A DNA stretch of 11,902 nt from Bacteroidia bacterium (GTDB lineage: Bacteria; Bacteroidota; Bacteroidia; JABEUT01): assembly GCA_013044305.1 (NCBI GenBank), contig JABEUT010000230.1, forward strand, positions 1 through 11,902, in the 5' to 3' direction. A model generated the notes under the pieces. That model was given only the letters and a program-made list of their open reading frames with translations. It searched no databases and had not been told where the DNA came from. Shown here in pieces: positions 1-6,716 of this stretch (its first letter is position 1; the number at the start of each line of letters is the position of its first letter). The position numbers and the translations under genes were made by a program.

Positions 1-2
1 GC

Positions 3-76
3 GGTTGGCAGCAAATGAGAGTCGATGTGACAAAACCTATAAATAATTACCGGCGGATTTCTTATATTTGCCAACC
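3..76. repeat. Imperfect inverted repeat spanning the first promoter
   Basis: GGTTGG (3-8) plus CAAAT (12-16) are complementary to ATTTG (66-70) plus CCAACC (71-76), giving 11 possible base pairs with a 3-base bulge and a loop of about 49 bases. The right arm overlaps the -7 box. It could be an operator for a dimeric regulator or the end of an upstream transcript. The long loop makes a strong terminator unlikely, and chance pairing is possible. Confidence 0.3.
63..70 (+). promoter_or_regulatory. Putative -7 promoter box for the desaturase gene
   Basis: TATATTTG is an exact match to the Bacteroidota -7 element TAnnTTTG and ends 27 bp before the desaturase ATG. No TTTG is seen at the expected -33 position. 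The box lies in the right arm of an imperfect inverted repeat (3-16 with 66-76), so its access could be controlled. The assignment is inferred from the motif only. Confidence 0.5.
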
Positions 77-97
77 TAATAAATCCAAAAGCAAAAC

Positions 98-1063
98 ATG
101 GAGCGAAGAAAAGATTTTTTCTACACCGAAGCAAAGGATATTCACTTTATACGTCCTATTGAAATTATTAAGGAGCATCCTGAAATAAGGGATTATATAG
201 GCACCAAAAATCCCTATTCCATTCTTATCGTTCTTGCTGCTGTTTCGCTGCAGGTGGCATTGGCCTGGTTTTTGCACGATAAGGCCTGGTGGATGGTGAT
301 ACTTGCCTCATGGCTTTTGGGAGCCTTTTTTGTCCACGCCCTTTTTGTGATGGTTCATGAGTTAAGCCACAACCTCTTCTTCAAAAGAAAGCAGGCGAAC
401 ATGCTTGCAGGTATTTTTGCCAATTCGGTAATGTTCTTTCCAAGTTCGGTTTCTTTTGCCCGGTACCATTTAAAGCATCACGCCCATCAGGGTATTCCCG
501 AATATGACGCCGATCTGCCGTCAGAATGGGAAGCGAAGGTTTTTAAAAATTACACCATAGGAAAAGCACTGTGGTTTCTGTTTTATCCTGTTATACAGGC
601 TGCGCGCGTTCCGCGGATGAGGGAAATTAAAGCCTTCGACAAGTGGGTGGCGCTGAACTGGCTGGTGGTTATCGGAGCCGATACCGCCATCTGGTATTTT
701 TTCGGGGTGAAGGGGCTCGTTTATATCGGGGCTTCCTTTTTCTTCTCTATAGGATTTCATCCGCTTGGCGGCAGATGGGTGCAGGAGCACTACCTTGCCA
801 GCGACGATGTACAGGAAACACATAGCTATTACGGCCCGCTGAACACCATTGCCTTCAACGTGGGGCATCACAACGAGCATCACGATTTTCCTTCGGTGCC
901 ATGGAACCACCTGCCAAAGGTGCGTAAGGCCGGCGAAAAATGGTATCATGCCATACACTACCACAAATCGTGGACTTTACTGTGGCTGCGTTTTATCTTC
1001 GACCCGCGCCTGTCTATTTATTCGCGGATGCTGCGCAAAAGGCATGGGGAAAAAACGGCGTAA
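98..1063 (+). CDS. Sphingolipid delta-4 desaturase-like membrane desaturase (DEGS/DES1 family)
   Basis: This is an integral-membrane di-iron fatty-acid desaturase/hydroxylase whose closest recognisable relatives are eukaryotic dihydroceramide desaturases, which introduce the C4-C5 double bond of sphingosine or hydroxylate C4. Seen in the sequence: all three histidine boxes, HELSH (87-91), HLKHH (124-128) and HNEHH (258-262); the DES-type block SYYGPLN (243-249) leading into FNVGHHNEHHDFP (253-265); HPLGG and QEHY near 221-232; and SYSRM-like IYSRM near 307-311. The N-terminus (about 6-38, with DFFYT and HPEI) resembles the DES-specific N-terminal domain, which ordinary acyl-lipid desaturases lack. 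There are about four hydrophobic segments (roughly 42-60, 64-84, 186-202, 206-222). Length 321 matches the 320-residue eukaryotic enzymes; the N-myristoylation glycine of animal DES1 is absent. It starts 27 bp after a -7 box, with gpsA 33 bp downstream. Family membership is firm; a ceramide substrate is inferred. Confidence 0.88.
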   Translation: MERRKDFFYTEAKDIHFIRPIEIIKEHPEIRDYIGTKNPYSILIVLAAVSLQVALAWFLHDKAWWMVILASWLLGAFFVHALFVMVHELSHNLFFKRKQANMLAGIFANSVMFFPSSVSFARYHLKHHAHQGIPEYDADLPSEWEAKVFKNYTIGKALWFLFYPVIQAARVPRMREIKAFDKWVALNWLVVIGADTAIWYFFGVKGLVYIGASFFFSIGFHPLGGRWVQEHYLASDDVQETHSYYGPLNTIAFNVGHHNEHHDFPSVPWNHLPKVRKAGEKWYHAIHYHKSWTLLWLRFIFDPRLSIYSRMLRKRHGEKTA

Positions 1064-1096
1064 ATCATAAACAGAATTCAGAGAACCGGAGTAATT

Positions 1097-2092
1097 GTGT
1101 CGGAAGGTAAAATAGGAATCCTCGGTGCCGGAAGCTGGGCCACAGCCCTTGTAAAGATCCTCGACAACAATGTGCAGGAACTTAACTGGTGGGTAAGAAG
1201 GCAGGAGAATGCCGACTATATAAAAAAATACAGGCACAACCCCAATTATCTTAGCGATGTCGATTTGCCTACCGATAAGCTTACCCTGTACACCGATATA
1301 CAAGAACTTGTAAAAAGTTCGGCTACCCTGCTCCTTGCCATACCCTCCGCTTTTATGTATCAGGCATTTTCAGGGCTGAACAAGGCCGACCTGAAAGGCA
1401 GAAAAATATTTTCAGCCGTAAAAGGCACCCTTCCCGATAAAAAAATGATGGTAAGTCAATACCTGAATCAAAGTTTTGACATTCCCTTTTCTTCCATGGG
1501 TATAATAGCCGGGCCCTGCCATGCCGAAGAGGTTGCCATGGAAAAGCTATCGTATCTTACTGTTGGCTCGCCCGAACCGGAAAATGCGCGTGAAATGGCA
1601 CGCCTGCTCTCGTGCCGCTACATAAAGGCCGGTGTCTCCGACGACCTTGCAGGGATTGAATACAGCACTGCATTAAAGAACATATACGCCATTGCAAGCG
1701 GAATATGCCACGGACTGGGCTACGGCGACAACTTTCAGGCGGTGCTGGTGGCCAATGCCCTGCAGGAAATGGAACGATTTATAGACAAGGTACACCCCCT
1801 GAACCGCGATACCACCAAATCGGCTTATCTGGGCGATCTGCTGGTTACAGCCTACTCGCAGTTCAGCAGGAACAGAACGCTGGGGAGCATGATTGGCAAA
1901 GGATATTCTGTGAAAAATGCGCAACTGGAAATGAACATGGTTGCCGAAGGTTATTATGCCGCAAAGACGATTCACTCCATCAATCAGTCGCATAAGGTGG
2001 ATATGCCCATCTGTGAAGCCGTTTACCGCGTGCTCTACGAAAAAATTTCCCCGGCTGTGGAAATTAGGCTTTTAACAGCAAAGCTGGCTTGA
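1097..2092 (+). CDS. gpsA: NAD(P)-dependent glycerol-3-phosphate dehydrogenase
   Basis: It reduces dihydroxyacetone phosphate to sn-glycerol 3-phosphate in the cytoplasm, feeding glycerophospholipid synthesis. The N-terminal Rossmann motif GAGSWAT is at 10-16, the AVKG lysine is K109, the AGPCHAEEV active-site block is at 138-146, the catalytic lysine lies in ALKN (K194), and the conserved GDLLVTAYSQFSRNR segment is at 246-260, followed by VAEGYYAAK. Length 331 is normal for the family. The start is a GTG; it is chosen because GGAG (1088-1091) stands 5 bases upstream, one of the few clear Shine-Dalgarno sites in the window, and because the protein then begins just before the nucleotide-binding fold. 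It lies 33 bp after the desaturase and is probably cotranscribed with it; both act in membrane-lipid metabolism. Confidence 0.95.
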   Translation: MSEGKIGILGAGSWATALVKILDNNVQELNWWVRRQENADYIKKYRHNPNYLSDVDLPTDKLTLYTDIQELVKSSATLLLAIPSAFMYQAFSGLNKADLKGRKIFSAVKGTLPDKKMMVSQYLNQSFDIPFSSMGIIAGPCHAEEVAMEKLSYLTVGSPEPENAREMARLLSCRYIKAGVSDDLAGIEYSTALKNIYAIASGICHGLGYGDNFQAVLVANALQEMERFIDKVHPLNRDTTKSAYLGDLLVTAYSQFSRNRTLGSMIGKGYSVKNAQLEMNMVAEGYYAAKTIHSINQSHKVDMPICEAVYRVLYEKISPAVEIRLLTAKLA

Positions 2093-2155
2093 GCGCCTGA
2101 AATATACAATGCCGCATTAAAGACATAATCCGATACGCAACTTACATCATTCTCC

Positions 2156-3049
2156 ATGGAATCCTTATCAAATTGCCCCTTATGTAACTCCGGACAACTG
2201 GCTGTTTTTCTGGAATGCACCGACTATACGGTGAGCAAGAGTAAATTTAAAATTACGGAGTGCGGCGCCTGCGGCTTCCGTTTCACAAACCCGAGGCCGG
2301 AGGAAAGCAAAGCAGGGGAGTATTATAAGTCGGATGATTATATCTCGCACTCCAATACCGCAAAAGGAATTATCAATACAATTTATCAAAGGGTTCGTAG
2401 AATAACCCTGAAAAAAAAGCGGCAGCTTATTATAACAGCTTCGGGAAAAAACAGCGGCAGCCTGCTCGATCTGGGTTGCGGCACCGGTGAATTTGCCGAC
2501 GAGTGCGCCCGCAATGGCTGGCAGGTAAAAGGCATTGAGCCTTCGGCAAACGCCAGGGAGTTTGCCAAAAAGCAGTATGGACTTGATGTTTACGACACCG
2601 GAGCATGGAGTGCATTGCCCGACAGAACATTTGACGTGGTTACCGCATGGCACGTACTGGAGCACGTGTACGATTTAAAGGGAACCTTAAATCATATTTC
2701 AAGGCTGCTGAAGCAAGACGGCATGCTGGTTATAGCCCTGCCAAACTGCAGTTCTGCCGATGCGCAATTTTATAAGGAATTTTGGGCTGCATACGATGTG
2801 CCACGCCACATCTGGCATTTTACTCCGGCACATGTTAAAACCCTTTTCGAAAAAAACGGTTTCACCCTGCAATCTGTGCTGCCTATGCCTTTCGACGCCT
2901 ATTATATATCCATGCTAAGTGAAAAGTATAAAGGCGGTAACGTGAATTACGGCAGGGCGCTGGTTCATGGCTACTTTTCGAACCGTGCGGCAAAAAAAAC
3001 CGGGAACACCTGTTCAAGTCAGATATACATCCTTAAGCCGGTCAAATGA
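2156..3049 (+). CDS. Class I SAM-dependent methyltransferase with N-terminal zinc-ribbon-like motif
   Basis: A cytoplasmic methyltransferase of unknown substrate. The N-terminus has a CxxC pair at C7/C10 and another at C36/C39 (CGACGF), a zinc-ribbon-like arrangement followed by TNPRP (44-48), as seen in a common group of two-part methyltransferases. The Rossmann fold begins with SAM motif I, LDLGCGTGEF (104-113), with the acidic ribose-binding residue in GIEPS (126-130) and the post-motif AWHVLEHV (164-171). The region WAAYDVPRHIWHF (210-222) is characteristic of this group. Length is 297 residues. It follows gpsA by 63 bp and precedes the C26 peptidase by 14 bp, with no obvious Shine-Dalgarno. 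Proteins of this type act on sugars, quinone-like or lipid head-group substrates in various organisms; nothing here decides between them. Confidence 0.85.
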   Translation: MESLSNCPLCNSGQLAVFLECTDYTVSKSKFKITECGACGFRFTNPRPEESKAGEYYKSDDYISHSNTAKGIINTIYQRVRRITLKKKRQLIITASGKNSGSLLDLGCGTGEFADECARNGWQVKGIEPSANAREFAKKQYGLDVYDTGAWSALPDRTFDVVTAWHVLEHVYDLKGTLNHISRLLKQDGMLVIALPNCSSADAQFYKEFWAAYDVPRHIWHFTPAHVKTLFEKNGFTLQSVLPMPFDAYYISMLSEKYKGGNVNYGRALVHGYFSNRAAKKTGNTCSSQIYILKPVK

Positions 3050-3063
3050 AATACTCATATTAA

Positions 3064-3774
3064 ATGACGTACAAGCCGGCATACATTGGTATAAGCAACT
3101 GCGATAAATGGACAACCTACAAAAGCTGGATCGCCTCCCTTGCCCACGGAATGAACATCATAAACCTTAATGCCCGTGAAACCGCACAGCAGCAGATTTC
3201 AGAATGCTGCGGCATAATCCTAACCGGGGGTGAAGACGTGCATCCTTCGCTTTATAACAAGCCTGAATATGAGCGGATGTTCAATCTTACGAACATAAAC
3301 AGGGAGCGCGATGAGTTTGAATTATCGGTGATGGAAGGGGTTGACAAATTCAACATTCCATTGCTTGGAATCTGCCGGGGCCTGCAGCTTGCCAATGTTT
3401 TTTACGGCGGTACCCTTATACCCGACCTGCCTTCGGTTGGTAAATCGGGGCATTCGACAGAAACCAAAAACGACGCTTTTCATGCCGTATCGCTTCATCA
3501 TTCAGCCGCCCTGTTTGCAATCACGGGCAAAGAAAACGGGGAGGTGAATTCGCACCACCACCAGGCGGCCGATAAACCCGGCAGGAGTTTGAGAGCTGTT
3601 GCCCTTTCAGGCGACGGCACGATAGAAGGCATGGAAAAACAGGATGCCGCCAACAACACGTTTTTTACACTTGTTCAATGGCATCCTGAAAGAATGAATC
3701 AGGCAAACCCATTTGCAGGCAGGCTGGGAGAATCTTTTGTAAAGGCATGTAAAAAGTATGCAGGTATTGTTTAA
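3064..3774 (+). CDS. Gamma-glutamyl hydrolase-like class I glutamine amidotransferase (peptidase C26)
   Basis: It belongs to the PuuD-like branch of the glutamine amidotransferase superfamily, whose members hydrolyse gamma-glutamyl amide bonds such as gamma-glutamyl-GABA. The oxyanion-region motif ILTGGEDVHPSLY is at 52-64, the nucleophile elbow LGICRG places the catalytic cysteine at C104, NSHHHQ (162-167) is the family's substrate-side motif, and WHPER (206-210) supplies the catalytic H207 and E209. The triad is thus complete. At 236 residues it is close to the usual 235-255. It starts 14 bp after the methyltransferase stop and probably shares its transcript. No putrescine-degradation or other amidotransferase partner is visible nearby, so the physiological substrate is unknown. 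Confidence 0.88.
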   Translation: MTYKPAYIGISNCDKWTTYKSWIASLAHGMNIINLNARETAQQQISECCGIILTGGEDVHPSLYNKPEYERMFNLTNINRERDEFELSVMEGVDKFNIPLLGICRGLQLANVFYGGTLIPDLPSVGKSGHSTETKNDAFHAVSLHHSAALFAITGKENGEVNSHHHQAADKPGRSLRAVALSGDGTIEGMEKQDAANNTFFTLVQWHPERMNQANPFAGRLGESFVKACKKYAGIV

Positions 3775-3779
3775 TTTTG
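3772..3779 (+). promoter_or_regulatory. Putative -7 promoter box for the thioesterase gene
   Basis: TAATTTTG matches TAnnTTTG exactly and overlaps the stop codon of the C26 peptidase. It lies 81 bp before the chosen thioesterase ATG. No TTTG occurs at about 20 bp further upstream. It suggests that the thioesterase-adenosyltransferase-Ppx genes can be transcribed separately from the genes before them. Confidence 0.4.
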
Positions 3780-3860
3780 CACCTGAAAGAATAAAGTCAG
3801 AAAAGGATCAGATTACATATATAATTGTAATTGCTCCGGTTGCCTTCCAATTTTAATAAT

Positions 3861-4376
3861 ATGCAAGCCAAATCGCCCAAAGAAAGTTTTACCACCTCCA
3901 CCCATATAGTTTTGCCGAACGACACCAATGTGTTAGGAAACCTTATGGGAGGCAGATTATTGCACTGGATGGACATTACAGCCGCTATTGCTGCCAATCG
4001 CCACTGCCGGCGAGTAGTTGTTACTGCTTCTGTTAACCACGTATCGTTCAACCGTCCTATAGCTCTTGGCGATACCGTTACAGTGGAAGCCAGAATTTCC
4101 AGAGCTTTTACCACTTCCATGGAAGTATATATGGAAGTATTTGTGGAAGGCAAAACCACAGGTGAAAAGGAAAAATGCAATGATGCGGCATACGTATTCG
4201 TTGCTGTCGATCAGGTAGGCAAGCCTATAGAAGTGCCTCCGGTATTGCCCGAAACACACAAGGAAAAGGAGTTGTTTGATTCGGCATTGAGGAGAAAACA
4301 ACTCGGTTTGCTTCTGGCAGGCAAAATAAAACCGGGCGAAGCACCCGAACTGAAGGAGCTTTTTGCAGGAAAGTAA
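3861..4376 (+). CDS. Hotdog-fold acyl-CoA thioesterase (YciA/ACOT type)
   Basis: It hydrolyses acyl-CoA to free fatty acid and CoA in the cytoplasm. Seen: the conserved start of the hotdog central helix, NVLGNLMGGRLLHWMD (23-38), in which the Asn and the terminal Asp correspond to the catalytic positions of the family; ASVNHVSFNRPIALGD (56-71), the strand-turn typical of YciA/BACH domains; and the ARISRAFTTSMEVYMEV strand (77-93). It is a single hotdog domain with an unusual charged C-terminal tail (about 130-171). The ATG at 3861 is chosen; an in-frame TTG at 3831 would add ten residues that are not conserved-looking and no Shine-Dalgarno supports it. It precedes the adenosyltransferase by 40 bp. 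The chain-length preference cannot be read from the sequence. Confidence 0.9.
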   Translation: MQAKSPKESFTTSTHIVLPNDTNVLGNLMGGRLLHWMDITAAIAANRHCRRVVVTASVNHVSFNRPIALGDTVTVEARISRAFTTSMEVYMEVFVEGKTTGEKEKCNDAAYVFVAVDQVGKPIEVPPVLPETHKEKELFDSALRRKQLGLLLAGKIKPGEAPELKELFAGK

Positions 4377-4416
4377 AGATGACAAGAGACACCGCCGCCC
4401 TTATTTTCGCAATATT

Positions 4417-4971
4417 ATGGCATTAAAAATATATACAAAAACCGGCGATAAAGGTCAGACATCCCTGCTCGGCGGCACTAGGCTGCCCAAGCATCATATA
4501 CGCATTGAAGCCTACGGAACCGTTGATGAACTGTGCGCCTGGCTTGGCTTGCTGCGCGACATGATGAGTGATAAGTGTTTGGGAGAATCCATCATATATA
4601 TTCAGGACAGGTTGTTCACCATCAACTCATCACTTGCCTCCGACCCCCACAAAAGTAAAGTAAAAATTCCCTACATAGTTGAGGAAGATATTACAATGCT
4701 CGAAAAGGAAATTGATGCAATGGATAATGTGTTGCCGGAGATGAAGTCATTTGTTATACCGGGTGGGCATATCACGGTTTCGCACTGCCATATTGCCCGC
4801 TGCGTATGCCGGCGTGCCGAAAGGAAAGTGGTTCAGCTCGCCGGAACCGAAAAGGTGGACGAAATAATTATACGCTACCTCAACCGCCTTTCCGATTACC
4901 TGTTCATGCTTTGCCGGAAACTTACATCAGACCTGAAGGCCGAAGAAATCCCATGGAAGCCGAGGATGTAA
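4417..4971 (+). CDS. pduO: PduO-type cob(I)yrinic acid a,c-diamide (corrinoid) adenosyltransferase
   Basis: It transfers the 5'-deoxyadenosyl group of ATP to cob(I)alamin, making coenzyme B12 for enzymes such as methylmalonyl-CoA mutase. The N-terminal ATP-binding signature TKTGDKGQTSLLGG (7-20) is complete, followed by YGTVDELCAWLG (33-44), LFTINSSLAS (67-76), the FVIPGG turn (112-117), the catalytic helix RCVCRRAER (128-136) and YLNRLSDYLF (154-163). Length 184 is normal. The ATG at 4417 is chosen because the family signature starts within ten residues of it; an in-frame TTG at 4363 lies inside the thioesterase gene. A near-match to the -7 element (TATTTTCG, 4402-4409) precedes it, but cotranscription with the thioesterase is equally possible. 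No other B12 gene is in view. Confidence 0.93.
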   Translation: MALKIYTKTGDKGQTSLLGGTRLPKHHIRIEAYGTVDELCAWLGLLRDMMSDKCLGESIIYIQDRLFTINSSLASDPHKSKVKIPYIVEEDITMLEKEIDAMDNVLPEMKSFVIPGGHITVSHCHIARCVCRRAERKVVQLAGTEKVDEIIIRYLNRLSDYLFMLCRKLTSDLKAEEIPWKPRM

Positions 4972-5019
4972 GCATGGTCGGATTTACGGGCAGGGTCTTA
5001 TCTATTTTATATTCTAATT

Positions 5020-5952
5020 ATGCCTGATCAGAAGGGCCGCATAGCCATCCTTGACCTGGGAACCAACACCTTCAACCTGGTTATTGCAGAAAAAGGTAAA
5101 CAGGGAGAACCTGTATTCATTTATAAAAAAGAACTGCCTGTAGAGCTGGGTAAAGGCGGCATACATAAATCGCATATTACCGCCGAGGCAGCCGAAAGGG
5201 CAGTAAAGGCGCTTCATGCACACCGGAAATCAATTGGCGAATTCGGGGTAGATAGCGATTATGCTTTTGCTACCTCCGCGGTTCGCGATGCTGCCAATGG
5301 CAGGGAATTCGCAGAAAGAATCAGGATTGAAACAGGCATAGAAATTAAAATCATTACCGGCGACGAAGAAGCGCAATGGATATACGAGGGAGTAAAACAC
5401 GCTTCGGTGTTGAGTGAAAAAACGAGCGTTATTATGGATATAGGAGGAGGAAGCACGGAATTTATAATAGCTGATAGGAGTAATATTTCATGGAAACGAA
5501 GTTATCCGCTTGGAGTGTCAAGGCTGTTTGAGATGTTCAGGCCGGAGAACCCGATAAGTGCAGCAAGTCAGTCAGAAATATTTAAGCATTGTGAGCTTGT
5601 TCTGGAAGATTTTTTTGCCGCCGCCGCCGGATTACAACCCATTGAGCTTATAGGTTCTTCAGGTTCCTTTGAAAGTTTTGCGCAGATGATTTTATGCAGG
5701 AAAAATATTTCTGAAATGCCGGAGAACGGTTTCGATATTGACTTAGAGGAATTTGAAAAGCTACACTCCGATATTCTTGCTTCCACGCTGGAACAACGGC
5801 TTAAAATGCGCGGACTGCTTGAAATGCGCGCCAATGCCTTCGGCTTTTCAGTAATGCTTACGGGGCTTGTGCTTAAGAGGCTTGCTTTACGGAAAATGAC
5901 TCTATCCCTGTATTCGCTGAAGGAAGGAATAGCAGGCCATTATCTTCAATAA
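5020..5952 (+). CDS. Ppx/GppA-family phosphatase, short form
   Basis: A cytoplasmic member of the exopolyphosphatase / pppGpp 5'-phosphohydrolase family of the ASKHA fold. Seen: the first phosphate loop DLGTNTFNL (12-20), TSAVRDA (85-91), GDEEA (114-118) with the presumed catalytic Glu E117, the second phosphate loop DIGGGSTEF (140-148) and PLGVSRL (163-169), then GSSGSF (212-217). At 310 residues it contains only the two N-terminal ASKHA domains and lacks the C-terminal HD-like domains of the roughly 500-residue E. coli enzymes; this short form is common in Bacteroidota. The usual Arg-x-Asp near the C-terminus appears as MRAN (269-272). There is no ppk next to it. Whether polyphosphate or pppGpp is the substrate cannot be decided. 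Its stop lies 7 bp from the convergent phosphatase gene. Confidence 0.88.
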   Translation: MPDQKGRIAILDLGTNTFNLVIAEKGKQGEPVFIYKKELPVELGKGGIHKSHITAEAAERAVKALHAHRKSIGEFGVDSDYAFATSAVRDAANGREFAERIRIETGIEIKIITGDEEAQWIYEGVKHASVLSEKTSVIMDIGGGSTEFIIADRSNISWKRSYPLGVSRLFEMFRPENPISAASQSEIFKHCELVLEDFFAAAAGLQPIELIGSSGSFESFAQMILCRKNISEMPENGFDIDLEEFEKLHSDILASTLEQRLKMRGLLEMRANAFGFSVMLTGLVLKRLALRKMTLSLYSLKEGIAGHYLQ

Positions 5953-5961
5953 AACCGGTTT
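5952..5961. other. Palindrome between convergent stop codons
   Basis: AAACCGGTTT is a perfect 10-bp palindrome joining the stop codons of the Ppx/GppA gene and the convergent PHP phosphatase, which are only 7 bp apart. There is no loop and the stem is short, so it is at best a weak bidirectional termination signal. Confidence 0.2.
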
Positions 5962-6703
5962 ATAATGTCTGATTCAGCAGCTTGCCTGAAGCCAGCAGCC
6001 TACCTAAATATTTTTCTTTCAGGGCTTGTTTAAGCAGCCTTATGTGCCCTATGTGGTGGCAGTCGCTGCCCAATAAGCTGATCAGGTTGTTGTCAATAAG
6101 CCATTGCGCTGCCTTCTTTGTTTCTCCGGAATAATGGCCTGTAAGCGAGTTGATGTTCATCTGCAGCAATACACCCCTGCTTGCAAGCTGTTCGTATTTC
6201 TGGTAATCGCGGTGCCAGAAATTGTATCTTTCAACATGAGCCAGCACGGGGGTATAGCCATGTGTCTGCATACTAAAAATAGTATCGTTCAGGTTTTCGG
6301 GCGGATTGACGAAAGAAATTTCCCAAAGGAGATATTTTTTATCGGCGCCGAAGGTGAGTATGTTCCGTTGTTCAATTTTGTTTTTAAGATCATAATCGAG
6401 ATAGTATTCGGCGGCGGCTTCCAGTTCCATGCCTATACCGGCCTTTGTTACGGCCTCCTTTAGCTTGCTTAATCCCCCAAGAATAGTTTCGGGGGTATTT
6501 TTGTAGGAATCGCTGATAACATGGGGCGTGGTAATCAGTTTTTTGTAGCCAAGCGACTCCATAGCCATAATCATTTCCAGCGAATCTTCCATACTTTTAG
6601 CGCCGTCGTCAAGCCCGGGAATAAAATGGGAGTGTATGTCGGTATGCAACCACGACAAATCTGCTGCTATAACTTTTTTCTTTATCAGTCCGAATAATGC
6701 CAT
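5960..6703 (-). CDS. CpsB/YwqE-type PHP-domain phosphatase (protein tyrosine phosphatase family)
   Basis: A metal-dependent PHP phosphatase; characterised relatives dephosphorylate the bacterial tyrosine kinases that control capsule and exopolysaccharide export. The metal ligands are visible in order: DIHSH (22-26), GLDDG (30-34), TTPH (58-61), AAEYYLD (97-103), the WEISF acidic residue (E128), HVERY (156-160) and GSDCHH (212-217). Other family landmarks are LQMNINSLTGHY (180-191). HVERY replaces the more frequent HPERY but keeps the His, Glu and Arg. Length 247 is typical. It starts 13 bp after the pfkA stop and so is probably cotranscribed with pfkA. No tyrosine kinase or polysaccharide-export gene is in view, so the substrate remains open. 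Confidence 0.87.
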   Translation of the reverse strand: MALFGLIKKKVIAADLSWLHTDIHSHFIPGLDDGAKSMEDSLEMIMAMESLGYKKLITTPHVISDSYKNTPETILGGLSKLKEAVTKAGIGMELEAAAEYYLDYDLKNKIEQRNILTFGADKKYLLWEISFVNPPENLNDTIFSMQTHGYTPVLAHVERYNFWHRDYQKYEQLASRGVLLQMNINSLTGHYSGETKKAAQWLIDNNLISLLGSDCHHIGHIRLLKQALKEKYLGRLLASGKLLNQTL

Positions 6704-6716
6704 TTGTTTTATTAAA

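Noticed and set aside
1..60. Tail of an upstream coding region
   Set aside because: Two + frames end at stops at 16-18 and 44-46, but the fragments are too short to recognise, so neither can be supported as a gene end.
521..964. A 147-codon - strand open frame inside the desaturase gene
   Set aside because: It overlaps the histidine-box region of the desaturase, and the protein shows no domain.
3831..3860. Upstream TTG start for the thioesterase
   Set aside because: It adds ten residues without family similarity, and the ATG at 3861 sits right before the hotdog domain.
4363..4416. N-terminal extension of the adenosyltransferase from a TTG
   Set aside because: It overlaps the thioesterase stop and precedes a normal ATG located ten residues or fewer from the conserved ATP signature.
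5617..5629. GCC trinucleotide run within the Ppx/GppA gene
   Set aside because: Four GCC units encode a short alanine run inside an intact frame; too short to count as a meaningful repeat.
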